In this document: positions 36,386 to 48,506 of the stretch, one piece after another
How positions within the stretch are numbered: position 1 is the first letter of the stretch
Layout of the letters: every line of letters begins with the position of its first letter
Source of the DNA: Boothiomyces macroporosus
Lineage: Eukaryota; Chytridiomycota; Chytridiomycetes; Rhizophydiales; Terramycetaceae
Assembly (NCBI GenBank): GCA_027604185.1
Contig: JADGKB010000053.1
Location: 33,700 to 97,699 of the forward strand
Direction of reading: 5' to 3'
DNA length: 64,000 nt
Translations under genes and position numbers: made by a program
Notes under the pieces: generated by a model
Databases searched by the model: none
Told to the model about the DNA's origin: nothing
Seen by the model: the letters and a program-made list of their open reading frames with translations, nothing else

Positions 36386-38006
36386 ATGTCCTCAAACCCT
36401 CCTAAACCCACAGAGAAACGGAAACGAATAACGAAAGCATGTGACTCTTGCTGTAAGAAGGTAAGTGCGAATTTAATTGCAGAGGAGAAAGTGTACCGGA
36501 GAGCAGCCTTGCGAACACTGTGCTGCGAGTCAAATTGAATGCCTGTATACAAACCCAACAAAGAAGAGAGGACCTCCTCCGGGAAATATTTCGAGAAAGA
36601 AAACAATGGAGTTGGATTCACAATCAACAGAGAGCTCAAACATTGGAAATTTGAAACTCGATTACTCAAAGTATGATTCAAGGCATTCTTTTCCTCAAAG
36701 GATCCAGAGATCGGCGATTGAAATCAAGTACCCATCAGAGTTTAGTGGTTGGAATTATCAGTCTTTTCCGGACATCGAGCTGCCCAACGGTGTTTTTGTC
36801 CCATGGTTGCATGCCTACTTTCAGCTTATTCACCCTTCATTTCCTATATTTAATCCTTCTTGGTTCCATGAAAACTACCATAAGGTTCCTATGATGCTCT
36901 TGCACATCATGTATGCCCTAACCCTTGTCATGCCAAAGCAGACTGCCCATAGTAGAGCGCAAGCTGATAGGCATTATCATTATTGTAGGACGATATTTGA
37001 AGAAGGTGCCATTGATAACCCTAACCCATTTACTGTGGCTGCAATGTATCTGATCAGCATGTACTCTCTCAACGTCACATTTTCTTACAACAACGTGGTA
37101 GTGACTCTTGGAATCGCAGTTCGGCTTGCCCAACAACTGAATTTCGAGACTGCAAGACAGATACAATGGGAACTTCCTGATGGTGAAATCTTGGGCACTG
37201 ATGAAGGAACTGGAAAACATTTCAGAGGAATGATCTGGCTCTGTTTGAACGAATCTGACTTGATAGTATCATTTTTACGAAACATTCCGTTCATGTTTTC
37301 GATCAATGCTCAATTTCCGATTTCCGAAATGGAGTCAACTACTGGAAAAATTTACAATCCATTTGCTGCATCTGGGATGTATGGGCATTTCCTTGCTCTA
37401 TTTCAACATGCTCGAAAGATTGTTGGATTTATGCGAAAGGATATCGATTTTAACAATTCAGACTGGAAATCCGAACAAAGCCGGTTGTATACAGAGATCA
37501 CAAAGTGGCATGATGATCTTCCCAAATGGATGACTGAACTGCCCGAAGATTATGGCTTTGATGAACTTTCGAAATCACCGCCATCCTGGCGAGTTGCTTA
37601 TATGCTCTGTTTCTATCACATGTTTGTGATCATCTTGTACAAATCAAGTCTGCTGATTATTATTGAGCATTTTCAAGAACCACAAACGCACGAGATATTT
37701 ACCCGCTGTCTGGAATCGTCTTTTATGATTGCAAAAATCTTTGAAAAGTTTCTAAAGACAAACGCAGAATTCTACGGGTGCAACACAATCATTTGCTATA
37801 TACCATTTGTCGCCGGAGCCATATTTTGCATTGATACAATTGTTTTAGGAAAATCTCCAAAGCTGATAGAAAAGATTGACTCCTGTATTGATGTTATGGA
37901 TGCTATGGCCGTGCGATTCCCTGCTCTCTCAGTGCGAACAGAACTTTTAAGGCAGTGGAAAGCTGATCCTGAAGTCGCGTTAAACACTTTTGGAACGTTC
38001 ATATAA
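36386..38006 (+). CDS. Zn2Cys6 transcription factor, tandem copy 1
   Basis: Fungal-specific transcription factor, 532 aa. Binuclear zinc cluster near the N-terminus: CDSCCKK, then RRKCTGEQPCEHC, then ECLY, with a 22-nt intron at 36461-36482 right between CCKK and RRKC. A linker with KKRGPPPG follows and a fungal_trans-type middle homology region (LHAYFQLIHPSFPIF...LLHIMYALTLV). Removal of the intron gives 533 codons. The same layout recurs in the two downstream paralogues, 73 bp and further on. Confidence 0.9.
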
Positions 38007-38049
38007 CTCTCAATGTGTTTTTTAGAATAAAAAATATACTTGCACGAAT

Positions 38050-38069
38050 CACTCATAATGACTCATAAT
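38050..38069 (+). promoter_or_regulatory. Paired ACTCAT sites before TF copy 2
   Basis: Two adjacent 10-bp units, CACTCATAAT and GACTCATAAT; the junction forms ATGACTCAT, the optimal Gcn4/AP-1 palindrome. It lies 10 bp before the first ATG of the open frame of TF copy 2. A similar pair precedes copy 3. Confidence 0.5.
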
Positions 38070-38078
38070 TAGTGTTTT

Positions 38079-39485
38079 ATGAGCTTGAAAATCCCCACCA
38101 AGGTATTGAATATCAAGGCGCTATTGATTTTCAATTGTTCAAACGAGTTAATACTGTATTGTAAAATAGAAAACGTTAGAATTCCAAAAAGTCATGTGAT
38201 TATTCTAGAATTTTTAAGGCGGAAAAATTCTCATTTTTTCATGAAACTGCAGCATACGCAACCTTCCCTGCAGGTACGGAGAATGAATCTACCTCAAAAT
38301 TGCGAATTTTGCAATAATAGGAAACGCAGAAATGCTGGGATGCCGTGTGAATGTTCTGCAAATAAAAAATTGCAAAAAGAAAGTCAGAGTGAAAAGGACG
38401 ATAGTTCGGAACATTCTAGTGATGGACAGGAGTTTACTTACAAGTCTTTCCCGGTTATAGAGTTGGGGGGTGGACGCACATGTGATTGGGTAGAGGCTTT
38501 CTTTGAACATGTACATCCAAGTATGCCATTTATAAGCAAGCAATGGTTCCTGGATAACTTAAAAACACAGCCGCTGTCCTTGTTACATGCCATGTATGCG
38601 AATACTGTTGCCAAGCTGACAGGTTCGAATCTGGGAGATGGTCATATTGCGCATTGCCTATCAATGGATCCAGACTTTTATGACGATTCAACTCCACTTG
38701 ACGTTATTATAAAACTTTTGGTGGCCAATTACTCTCTTCAGTTCCAGAACACCAGATCCCAAGGCGACCTACGGATGGTTGGAGCAATCAGATCATTCCA
38801 AAATCTGATGGGTGGATATTCGGCTGCGGATTTTAATTGTTTTGAAGATGTTTTGTCGTTGGACGTGCCATCTCGCGAAGTGTGCCAGATGATCTATTAC
38901 GTTCTGTATGAATATGATTTTCTAACTACTATGAAGACTAGAATGCCAAGTTTATTTGCCGACTCCAAAATGATCGATCTTACACTCTATTCGGAAAGCT
39001 ACGACAAGTACTACAACAGTGATATTTGGATACATCACATTAAGCTAATGCAGATTGCGAAAAAGGTGGACATATATTCCCGGGCTCTAGAAATAACCGA
39101 AGGAGAAAGAGATTGTCTTCTGGAGGAATTGGAACGATGGTATCAAGAGATTTCAGAATCTGCTGATATTCAATCCACTAATTTACAAATTGCTTACTAT
39201 GGCCTACAAATATTACTCTACAGACCATTTTACATCAAGGAATACAATTCACAAAATAATATCGTAGAAAAGACATTAGAGTCTGCTACAAAGATCAAGA
39301 CATTAAAAGTCCAGCAGGAGAATGAGTTAACAAGCTATTTCATTTTCATTAGCGCGGTTGTTGAATATATATCCAACAATACCAATCCCCAAATCAATCT
39401 CAAAAGGTGGTTCTCAAACAAAGAAGAAGCAATTGAAGGGTTCAAGGATAACCTATACCAAATTTATACACGATATATTAAGTAA
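38079..39485 (+). CDS. Zinc-cluster-family regulator with degenerate DNA-binding motif (copy 2)
   Basis: Up to 468 aa, single exon. The middle homology region matches the two flanking paralogues (VEAFFEHVHPSMPFISKQWF...SLLHAMYANTVAKL). Where they have a six-Cys cluster this protein has CEFCNNRKRRNAGMPCECS: the third and sixth zinc cysteines are absent and the spacing after the fourth is changed. The mini-intron that splits that motif in copies 1 and 3 is also absent. The start is uncertain: ATG 38079 gives an unusual hydrophobic N-terminus, whereas ATG 38241 or 38283 begins just before the zinc motif. It may act by dimerising with the paralogues without binding DNA itself (inference). Confidence 0.72.
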   Translation: MSLKIPTKVLNIKALLIFNCSNELILYCKIENVRIPKSHVIILEFLRRKNSHFFMKLQHTQPSLQVRRMNLPQNCEFCNNRKRRNAGMPCECSANKKLQKESQSEKDDSSEHSSDGQEFTYKSFPVIELGGGRTCDWVEAFFEHVHPSMPFISKQWFLDNLKTQPLSLLHAMYANTVAKLTGSNLGDGHIAHCLSMDPDFYDDSTPLDVIIKLLVANYSLQFQNTRSQGDLRMVGAIRSFQNLMGGYSAADFNCFEDVLSLDVPSREVCQMIYYVLYEYDFLTTMKTRMPSLFADSKMIDLTLYSESYDKYYNSDIWIHHIKLMQIAKKVDIYSRALEITEGERDCLLEELERWYQEISESADIQSTNLQIAYYGLQILLYRPFYIKEYNSQNNIVEKTLESATKIKTLKVQQENELTSYFIFISAVVEYISNNTNPQINLKRWFSNKEEAIEGFKDNLYQIYTRYIK

Positions 39486-39896
39486 TAAAATACCAAATAA
39501 AAATGTAAACTTGCCAAGAGAGAATACAAAAGACGATTCCAGACAATTGGTCTATTTTCAAGGAATAGGACAATCAATAAGGGCATTTCCAATTTATTTG
39601 AAAATTTGCACCTTTCTAAATGATTAACTTTTGAGAGTATCCATTCGAAAATGACTGATTTCCCGATATTTTACAAATGCGGCTCGAAAATGAAGTAATC
39701 TGGTAACTTGGAAGATCCTCCTCGTGAAGAATAGCCTACCAAGACAGCTACGCTCGTTTAGTGGCGAAAGCCGTTCAATATAATACATAATGAATTGTCT
39801 GTGCGATTAGTTCTAGTAATTTGGTATCAATTTAATTTGCATGGAAGTTACTCATGATTACTCATCCACAAAGTTTCCAGTTGTGGCGTTTCGAGC
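39486..39896. other. Spacer between TF copies 2 and 3
   Basis: 411 bp. It holds an ACTCAT pair at 39848-39867 and GC-richer bases at about 39720-39775 with a small hairpin-like string. No ORF or tRNA is supported. Confidence 0.4.
39848..39867 (+). promoter_or_regulatory. Paired ACTCAT sites before TF copy 3
   Basis: TTACTCATGA followed directly by TTACTCATCC, 10-bp spacing as in the pair upstream of copy 2, 29 bp before the first ATG. Resembles a bZIP half-site array; the shared layout suggests common control of the two regulator genes. Confidence 0.45.
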
Positions 39897-41458
39897 ATGT
39901 TCTTTTCAACAAAACTAATGGATAGCAATTCCAGAGAATCAAGCAGCACTCTCGAAGAAAGTTCAACAACAGGCCAAATCGAATCGGAAGCGACAGACAA
40001 AACAAAACTTCGGAGGACCTCAAAGGCTTGTGATATGTGTGTAAAGAAGAGAAGAAAATGTACCGGAAACATGCCAGTAGATAGTTTTAATAGTAGTGTG
40101 ATAGTTGCGTTGCTAGGCAAATTGAGTGTACATTCGATAATCCTACCAGGAGGCGGGGACCATCTTTGAATGAAACACCCAAAGAGATAGCGAAGCCAAC
40201 AAAATTGGCTGGTGCGGAAATATTCATACCCTTCCTATATGATGCACAGTTTAGCAATGTTCCATTAAATGCAATCAATGAAGATCAGCATTGGACTGTA
40301 GGAGCTTTTTCATGGATCGAAGTAAACGAGAATGGAAGATTAAGCACCAAGGAATGGACATCAGTTTATTTTTCCAATATTCACAATCAATTTCCGGTAC
40401 TCTGTCCGGACTTGTTCTATGCCAACAAACATCAGATACCACAGTTCTTACTGCACGCAATGTATGCAGTTTCGATAGCCGGTGCGTCGCAATCTGCATC
40501 TGGTGACTTTCATTTTACTCACTGCAAGCTTCTGTTTCAGAACAGTTTAGATTCGCCAACTGCAATGACAGTTTTTTCAATACTGTTGATGTCATACTAT
40601 TCCCTTATGTATCAAAAGAGTACAGGCGGCGGGCCGTCGTTGGTAGCAGCAGCGATTAGATCTTTTCAGAACTTGTTGAAAAGTAGAATTGGAGGTGGAT
40701 TGCCAACTTACAAACCACTGGATTCGATTGAAACTCTTTCAAAAGAGCTCATGCAACTGCTTACGTATGTCTTGTATGAAATGGATTACAAAGTGGGGAT
40801 AAAGTATCAAATACCGTTTATTTTTGACGATCCACCACTTAACTATGAGCCAGTGCAGTCAAAAGAGCCTTACAGTCCATTCTACAAATCACAATTTTGG
40901 ATACACCATCTAAAATTGCTAGAGATTGCAAAGCGAATACAAGTCCAGCCTCATAATAAGGGCAAACAGAAAAAAGATATTGAACGATGGCATGAATCGT
41001 TGCCAAAGTATATCCTGGAAGCCGAGACATTTTCCGGCACCGTGCTCCCGTCCTCTAAACCATCATGGAAAGTTGCCTATCTAAAGATATTTTACCACTA
41101 CTTGATTATTCAGCTTTACAAAACAGAGTTTAAACAACATATGCGGGATAAAAATGCAGACTCTGCTTTTGAAAAATCAGTCAATTCTGCAGTTGCAATC
41201 GCTAAATTAGTAAAGAATTTCAATTGCAACAACCCCACATTTCAAGGCATTTCACTATTCATATACCATTACATTTATTGCAGCTCTATAGTTCTTATAA
41301 TTTCAAAACTCATTGATGACCAGTATTACAAAGAGTATTTTGATTCCAACTGTCAAGCAATTCGATATTTTGGAAAAGTGTTATACCAGAACAGGCATCT
41401 TCCAGTTGAACTGAACCGACTCAAAGATTTGACTGAACTAGCTCTAGCAGAACTATAA
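39897..41458 (+). CDS. Zn2Cys6 transcription factor, tandem copy 3
   Basis: 513 aa in two exons. Complete zinc cluster CDMCVKKRRKCTGNMPCDSCVARQIECTF, interrupted by a 20-nt intron (about 40078-40097) inside the motif, then RRRGPSLNE and the middle homology region (WTSVYFSNIHNQFPVLCPDLF...FLLHAMYAVSIAGAS). Removal of the intron gives 514 codons. The start may be the second ATG at 39918 (MDSNSRESS). Intron placement differs slightly from copy 1 (after NMP rather than after CKK). Its stop is 24 bp from the convergent fungalysin stop. Confidence 0.9.
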
Positions 41459-41482
41459 TAAATTACTTTGATCGCTTGTTTA

Positions 41483-43504
41483 TTAAAACAATAGCAGTGC
41501 TCTGGAGAACGCTAAACAGGTGGTGCAAGCTTTTGAACTGTCATTATCTAACCGGAGTTCCTGTTCACAATTGGCAGGCACAGTACTGTCATCAACGAAT
41601 GAGTTCCCTAAAGCTTGCGCTCCAAGTCCTCTTTTAGAAAACGCAGCCCAGATTAAACAGGCGTTTTCACTCTTGTAAAGTTGCTTGTCTGCAGCTAAAA
41701 TAGCATCTCTGGCATTTACAAAATTCGGGAAGCAGGGTTGCAATTTCATGCCAGTGATGAGTAGCTTTAGGAATCTTGTATTGCCACCATTACCAGTTGA
41801 AGTTCTTACAAAATCATCATCAAATCCAAATTGATCTACCAAATTCCAGTACAATTCGTAGAGCATTACAGCCCATACTTCCCCAATTGCGTGGACTTCC
41901 TTTCTTGAGTTCAAATTAGAGTATTTTAATGGATTATCGCCTAAATTGGTGGAATATGGGAAAGATCTGATGCCACGTTGGGAATTACCCGTTACATACT
42001 CTCCGAGTGCAACATTATCACCTCTTGTAGCCGAATGACCAAGTTCCAACGCAATTGCTATTGCGTCTGACCAGCCCTCCCCTAGTCCGCCACTAATTAA
42101 AGTGCTTAAACAGTTGCCTTGTCTTTTACCACCAGTTAACCTTGATGAGACACCGTGAGTTAGCTCATGCAACTGCTGTTAACGAAAACTTACCACAATC
42201 GAATTTTCCATTGCGCCATCTCTGTTTGGATTTGTGTTAGTAAATACAAATAGTCTCAGAATACCGGATTGGCCATCAGGTGGAGTTGCAAAGTTTGCAT
42301 TATTCTTGCCAGAACCATCTTGAACGAATGCCAACACTGGATCTCCGCCAGCACCACCTTTATTGAAGTTGTTTTTCTGGAAATTACCAGTAGCCTCGGT
42401 GAATCCATAGTGGTAAAAGATGTCATGAAAGGCGTTGGCCAAGAAAAATACGTTTGTCATTGATGCGCTTATATATTCAGAAGGTTCTTGTGTGGTATCG
42501 TCCATTGCAAAATCAAAAACACTTCCGGCGCCTTTTGCTTGCTTACCAGCTGCAGAAGCTTTCTTGACGTCAGCCAGGCCTGCTCTGTTATCGCTCACTA
42601 TTACATTATTCCCAGAGGTAGTGAGGATTGCAGCACCAGGGTCATGCCAGCCTTGAAGCGAGACAGTAGTATCTGCAGGGTTGGTAATAATCACTGGGGG
42701 CTTGTTTCTAGGATTCAACGCTCCTAGCGGAAGCGCTCTATATTCAAAGTTTCCAGTTGGTGCGCGTATTTTCAGTCTGCCTTCGGATGTATAATCAAAA
42801 TGAGAATTCCAATCTGCAGCACCAAGTATATTGCCATTTGAAATGTCCACCATAAGGTTCAGATACTGTGCATCGGTATTAAAAACTACACTCCAAATGT
42901 GCTTCAGCGAGCTTTCTGTCTTGTAAAGTGCTTCGTGACAGGTAGCATTTCCAACCACAAAGTCAATATCTAAAACTGTAACAGACTTGTCGTTGGTGAA
43001 TACTTTCCAACTTTCGGCATTCGTTTTTGTGATATTCAAGCTTTTTGCCGCACTTTCGATGGCTTGCTGACATGTAATGGAATTATCCCTTTTGACGATT
43101 GGGCTGTTGCTTTCAGGTTTAATCCAGCAATTTCCATGAGCTAGAACGTTTCCTGACGCTGACAACGTTAGTTGAGCCATGGAATTAACTATATCTAATC
43201 CATAAGATTGTTTCATAAGATAGCAATGATTCATGCTAGTTGATTCATCAAACATACAATCTTTAACAACAACAGAGTCTTGAGGGCCAAAAGCGAGATT
43301 CTTTTCGACCCATTTAACTGATATATCTTGCAGCTTTTCTGGTGTTAACATCTGGCCTGGGGTATCCGTAAATGACCAATTGAATTGCACATTGGGGATA
43401 TACAGAGACGGAAATGCGTCTGCAATTGCATTTGTAATCAGCAGCAACCGAAACATAACAAGCATGAAGGCTCTCCCTTGTTTTATACTGGTGGGCTTTG
43501 CCAT
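41483..43504 (-). CDS. Secreted M36 metallopeptidase (fungalysin)
   Basis: Zinc metalloendopeptidase of family M36, 666 aa preproprotein. N-terminal signal peptide (FMLVMFRLLLITNAIADA), an FTP-type propeptide, then the catalytic domain with AFHDIFYHYGFTE, the zinc motif HELTH (followed by GVSSRLTGG) and the third ligand in GGLGEGWSDA. The active-site motif is split upstream by a 21-nt intron; joining gives SIVLHELTH and 667 codons in total. ATG at 43504 is preferred over an upstream in-frame GTG. Fungalysins are secreted peptidases, common in saprotrophic and parasitic fungi. Confidence 0.94.
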
Positions 43505-43839
43505 TGAGGCCACTCACAAGCCAATCTCAATGACGAAGTGTCTAAACACAACAGGCACACTCTGGTAAAGCATAAGCTCTATTCTAAACGTATTTCCGAG
43601 CAAAGTAACATGGCATCTCTGTTGCTTTGATTTTAAACGCATGCTGCTCAAACATTTTGAGTATTTAATGCGAGCGGCTAATAAATATGAATTCTTGTAG
43701 ATACAGAGGTCAAATTCCTCTGTGATGGTTTTGTCTCTTTGAATACAGTGTTTGGGAGAAATCTCTGTGCGACGGCCAACTTCCAATTTGAGCACCAAGG
43801 AAGCAGGGTTACCTATTTTTTAGACATACAGTGTGGAAT
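43505..43839. other. Spacer between fungalysin and Spa2/GIT-like gene
   Basis: 335 bp, divergent. Apparent ORFs on the minus strand here are shadows without family. No repeat or RNA gene seen. Confidence 0.4.
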
Positions 43840-46027
43840 ATGACTGATATATATCGAGGAAACCCGATAAAGGAATATCACTCACTCTACAAGCAATATA
43901 CCAAAGAGGAATCGGAAATGAAGAAAAAGACAGCTTCAGTCTCACTGACCAAATTCAACCAAATGATGCCAGAAGCTTTCTTGGAGGTTTCCAAAGATGT
44001 CTATGACGAAATTAACAGGAGACTTTACCAGGCAAAGGAAGTCCCCTTCTTGCCAATAAATCCGGAATACACACAAAAGCGCAATCAGGTAGCATGCTTT
44101 TAATAGGTAGGGCAGAGTCAAAATGGCAACCTTTCCGGAAATAAAGTTCAAAGAGTTTGTGTTGCAACTATTGGAAGCTGTCGAGAAAAGATATCCAGAG
44201 CTTCAAACGCTGGAAAGGGTATGTATTTCGTTTCTATTTGGAATAGAAATCTTGATGTGATAGATTAATGATAGGCGCAAAACAGAACGCCATCCACTGG
44301 CCGTAGAAGACCAAGAGAAAGAGATACCGGCTCTACCAGACGGAGAGAGGATAATTCCCGCACCAGGAGAGATGACCATTCTCAAGGAAATAGGGAGGAA
44401 GTGCTGTCTGCTAGAAATAGACAAAGAGATGTAAATGAATTTAATTCAGGATGTCGGGGCTACCAGTGAGCCAGGCCGTCGAAGAAGACCATCCACCACC
44501 GATAGATACCAATTTGCAACAAGTGTACGGAGTAAACATGAATCTCCACCAAAGGCTAGTTTAGGCGACTTGGAAAAGCTCCGTTCCGAGTATGACATGA
44601 AGATTGCTGCGCTGGAAAAGCAGATCAGCAGAAGGGATGATGAAGCCAATGAGTTGAATGACCAGGTTGTAGAATTAAAGAAATTAAATACCGAATTGAA
44701 CAAACAGATCCTACAGCTGCAAGGTGAAAAGGAAGGCTTGAAAAAAGAAATCGATTCTTATGCATCAAGATATGGGCAACTAAAACGAGATTTGGAAAAG
44801 GAAAAAAAGGTAGGTTAATACTGATTCAGGCGAATCACGAAAATGCAAAGTATGAACAGCTATACAAGCAACTGGAAATAGAGCATGATAATCTGAAAAA
44901 AGACATGAAAGTCATCCGGGAAGACTCCCTTTCCCTGATAAATGATATTCAGACCTTGAAGAAGAAGCTTTTAGTAGCAGAAGGGGAAAAGGACGCGTTG
45001 GCAAAGTCCAAGATCCTACTGAATAGCCAACTGCAACAGACAAAAGAGCAATTGGATGATATACAGAAAAGCCCTAATGTAATCTCTGTCTAATTTTAAG
45101 GCTGGTCCCAAAGATCTTCATTTGGTCTCACCCACCAGCCCAGATGATACAGAAATGGATTATCCAATATCATTTGGACCGCCAACAATCGACATGCACT
45201 ACAAGGATTTCAAAAAGTACGTCAATGAGATGAAGTTTTCTTTAAACTCTCCAACAAAAAATGCCATACTCGGTCCAATGAAAAATATTCTGCTGACATG
45301 TCAAAAAATATCCAAAGAATGCGATGAAAAGGAGGATGATCCATTATTATCGTCTAAAGAAAAAGATGCTGTATATAATACCAAATCAAAAATGTCTGCC
45401 AGTTTGTCCAGTTTGATGACCGTCACAAAAGAATACACTGCCAAGGGAGACCAAAGTGCAGCACAGCGTCTGGACGCGGAATTGCACGATTTGGATCGCT
45501 GTCTTGTGCAAGTGATTAATCTTTTGAAAGAGATAAAGAATAACACGAGAAAACGATCAACTGTAAGAAAAAGTGAAGCAAATAACGAGCCTCCACCAAT
45601 GGAGCTAACAGAATTACTGGTAAACCCAAACTTTATCTTAGGATTACCTTCAAGATGAAGCAGATGATATGGCGCTTAACATTAAGGATCTTTTACTTTT
45701 GATGAAGAATTCCAATGATTTGAATGGTTCAATTAACTTGGTCAATTCCGTCTACAACAATTTAGACAACATTATCTATGAAACCCAAGGAACATTGGAT
45801 ATCACGACTGATATAATGGAAGATGCCATTAGGAAAGCAGATTCCATGCTGGACATTATGTTTGATGTAAAGGAAGAGTTGGGAGATCTAGCCGCACGTA
45901 TAGAAAGAAATAATGTTGATAAGAATATGAAACAGAAATTGACAAATGCTACCATTGATGCCGGAAAGGTAAGGTTTACTAACGCCAGTCAGCAAAGGAG
46001 CTTTTAGATATTTTGAAATCAAAATAA
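43840..46027 (+). CDS. Spa2/GIT-family polarity scaffold
   Basis: 668 aa in eight exons. The N-terminus holds two Spa2-homology (SHD) repeats: LTKFNQMMPEAFLEVSKDVYDEINRR and RVKMATFPEIKFKEFVLQLLEAVEKRYPE, the second entered after a 22-nt intron. An Arg-rich disordered part follows, a long coiled coil (residues about 215-340: LEKQISRRDDEANELNDQVVELKKLN) and a helical C-terminus. Such proteins organise actin, formins and MAPK modules at growth sites. Introns are 19-22 nt except one of 56 nt at 44219-44274. Removal of all seven gives 669 codons. It lies 12 bp from the stop of the convergent UNC45-like gene. Confidence 0.85.
44219..44274 (+). other. 56-nt intron, longest seen in the window
   Basis: GTATGTATTTCG... 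to ...TTAATGATAG, between QTLER and AQNRTPS of the Spa2/GIT gene. Its end is the standard block, but it is nearly three times the usual size. An 18-nt piece at its 3' end (GTGATAGATTAATGATAG) resembles a mini-intron on its own, but using it alone gives the wrong frame downstream. Confidence 0.65.
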
Positions 46028-46039
46028 AGTCCAAATATA

Positions 46040-48506
46040 TTAAACTTTAATTCCCAAAGCGGACGTATTCTTCAAAATGATCTCACATGATTGAGCGACA
46101 GCTGGATTTTTGTAGCCCTTGTACATTTTCACATATTCCAGCGTATCAATTGGAATCATTTTGCAAAACCTTTCAGTTCCAGAAATGTTCTTAATAATTT
46201 CAGTGGCACGGTGAACCAGCTCTTCATTTTCACTAGACATCAAGTTGGCCAGGATTTCAAAGAATCGTTTGTGAGTAACTAACAGTGGAATTGCTTCTGG
46301 TTCGGATGAGAGTACTGCTAAAAGCCCAGAGGCAGCTCTCCTTGTCAAATCATCGTCATCATCAGAAAGAGCAACCATAATCTGGAGCGGTTGATCTGCT
46401 ATTTTGTCCATATATTTAGCAAACACCACAGGATGGAAGATCATATTGCACAAAGCTTCGGTGGCCGCTCTACGTATCAAATGATGATCCGAAAACTGGA
46501 GAGAGAGTAATGTCGGTAGTCCATCGAGTTGAACAATGCGATTCCTAACCACATCATCCATTCCTGCAAGATTTGTGAGGGCAAGCAAGCTTTCGAATTT
46601 GGCCAGTCCCGAATTGGAATTTACTATTACATTCATCAATGGTCGAATAACTTCTGACGCCAATTCCCCTTTGAATGCCAATGCAGGGTTGGTGGTCACA
46701 CCAACCTTAGCAATTGCATGAGCGGCAATCATTCCAACTTGGACATTAGACCCACTTGCAATTCTTAAAAGCACTTTAATTGCGCCAGACTGAACAATTG
46801 CACCCCTCAAAGGTACATTAGTAGCAATATTCAAAAAAATATTTGCTATTGCTTCCTTGAAGTTGTCACTGTCAGGTTTAATATTGACCAGCACTGGAAT
46901 AATATTTTCACCAACCAGTCGAGTAATCCTTTTGGCGACATTTTCATCATTATCTAGTGGATCTTCGTCTGGGGCATTATTGGCGAAATTGTGGAGCTTC
47001 TTCAACTGCTTTTCTTCTTCCGTGAGCTTTTTTCTGTACATGGTCAAATTTGATATGATGAGAACAATTCCGTACTGCGTAGTCCTGTCTCCATTCTGGG
47101 CCAGAGATTTTAGGCTTGCAATAAGATTTTGGTCTTTTACAATTTTTTCTTTAATCGACGGATGGACAGATAGATAAGCAAGGGCTTCAATAGCGGCAGC
47201 CTTGTTTGACGCAGAAGAACTTTTATCGTTTAAAATAGAGCTGAAAAATGTACCAATGTCTTCTTTGGTCAAGAGTTCTCTTTGGACAGTTGGATCAATT
47301 GACATGATTTTTACCAAAGCTAAAGAGGCTACTATCCTGATTCTTTCAGCGGTTTTCTTGCTTAAACATTTGAGAAGGTAGCTGGATGACATTTCTGCAA
47401 TCAATTTCTTTGCTTGTGGTAAGTTGCAGGCTGCAGACAACACTTCGATTGTTAAATACTGGATGTCTTCCGGTTCCGTGTCAATGATGTCCAAAATATT
47501 ATCCAAGAACCCTTCTTTTAGCAATATGTTTCCGCCAACTTTTGGATTGGCTTGAAATAAGGTAGAGAGTGCCATTAATCCCAATTTTTGCTGATTTGTG
47601 TCAATCATCTGGCCGATGGCGTCTTGGAATTGTCTTGTAATTCTCTCTTCATTTTCTCTTGATATTTGCGAAAAACAACAGGCTAGTATTGCGACTGTAA
47701 TTGACTGGTAATTTTCAGATTTGGAGTACAAGTTCTTTAGGATATCTAAATTTTCAATACTGAGAAAGTTCAAAACTAGCTTTTCATTCATCAGTATTTT
47801 AATTAGGCCTTTGTATGCAGAAAGTTGAACAAGTTCTGAACTTTGGTATTGGCATCTATCATAGTATACCTTGACGAGCGATCCTGATTTCTCAATGCTG
47901 TTTTGATTTCTTCGAGCATAATTTCCCAAATAAGTTGCAAAGCAGTCTGTGGCAAACTGCATGTTACTGTCATCGTTTTCCGTTAAAAGATCCTTTAAAA
48001 TAGTTGAGTCAATATTTTCCACAAAATAATCAATTACTGCTGAATAGCTGGAAATTGTCGATAGCAACTGAAGCAGTTTTAACCGCATTTCAGGCTCCCT
48101 CTCCATCTGCGCAAGAGACACCAGCATTTTGAAACTATCAATAGTCGCAAATCTTTCGCATATACCGGGGTCCTGAAGAATATATAAAAGCTTCTTGCTT
48201 GCGTCCAACCTTTTACTTGCTATTTCCATCTCGCCCATGTCTTCCAATAATGACTCTATGGAGTTGGGATTTCTCTGTTGGGCAATTTCCTTTAAAAGCA
48301 CTTCCAACATAATCTTGCCTGCTTCGCTTTCCTTTATTTGTAAGGAATTTCTAGTATCATTCAGCGCCGATATTAAATCGCCTGCTGAACGAAATGCTTT
48401 TGCACGTTTCAAAAGAAGCTCGTGATCTATTCCCGTTGAGTTTAGCTCTAGTATTAATCTTGATCATACTGTTTGTAATTTCTTCAACGTCGTCGTTTTC
48501 GGTCAT
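46040..48506 (-). CDS. SHE4: UNC-45/She4/Rng3-type myosin chaperone
   Basis: 814 aa. All-helical armadillo protein of the UCS family, which folds and stabilises myosin heads with Hsp90. The C-terminal UCS region is evident (VAKRITRLVGENIIPVLVNIKPDSDNFKEAIANIFLNIAT, LAKFESLLALTNLAGMDD, LIRRAATEALCNMIFHP). It lacks the TPR domain of animal UNC-45, as fungal She4/Rng3 do. A 22-nt intron (GTATGATC...TTAATACTAG, about 48448-48469) adds a first exon MTENDDVEEITN; removal gives 815 codons. Its ATG (48506) lies 5 bp from the first possible ATG of the divergent hydrolase gene. Confidence 0.92.

Noticed and set aside
39700..39790. Possible tRNA or small RNA between TF copies 2 and 3
   Set aside because: No TTCGA T-loop or anticodon arm could be found.
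43505..43798. 94-aa minus-strand ORF upstream of the fungalysin
   Set aside because: It has no family, no intron signals linking it to the peptidase, and the signal peptide at ATG 43504 makes a complete start.
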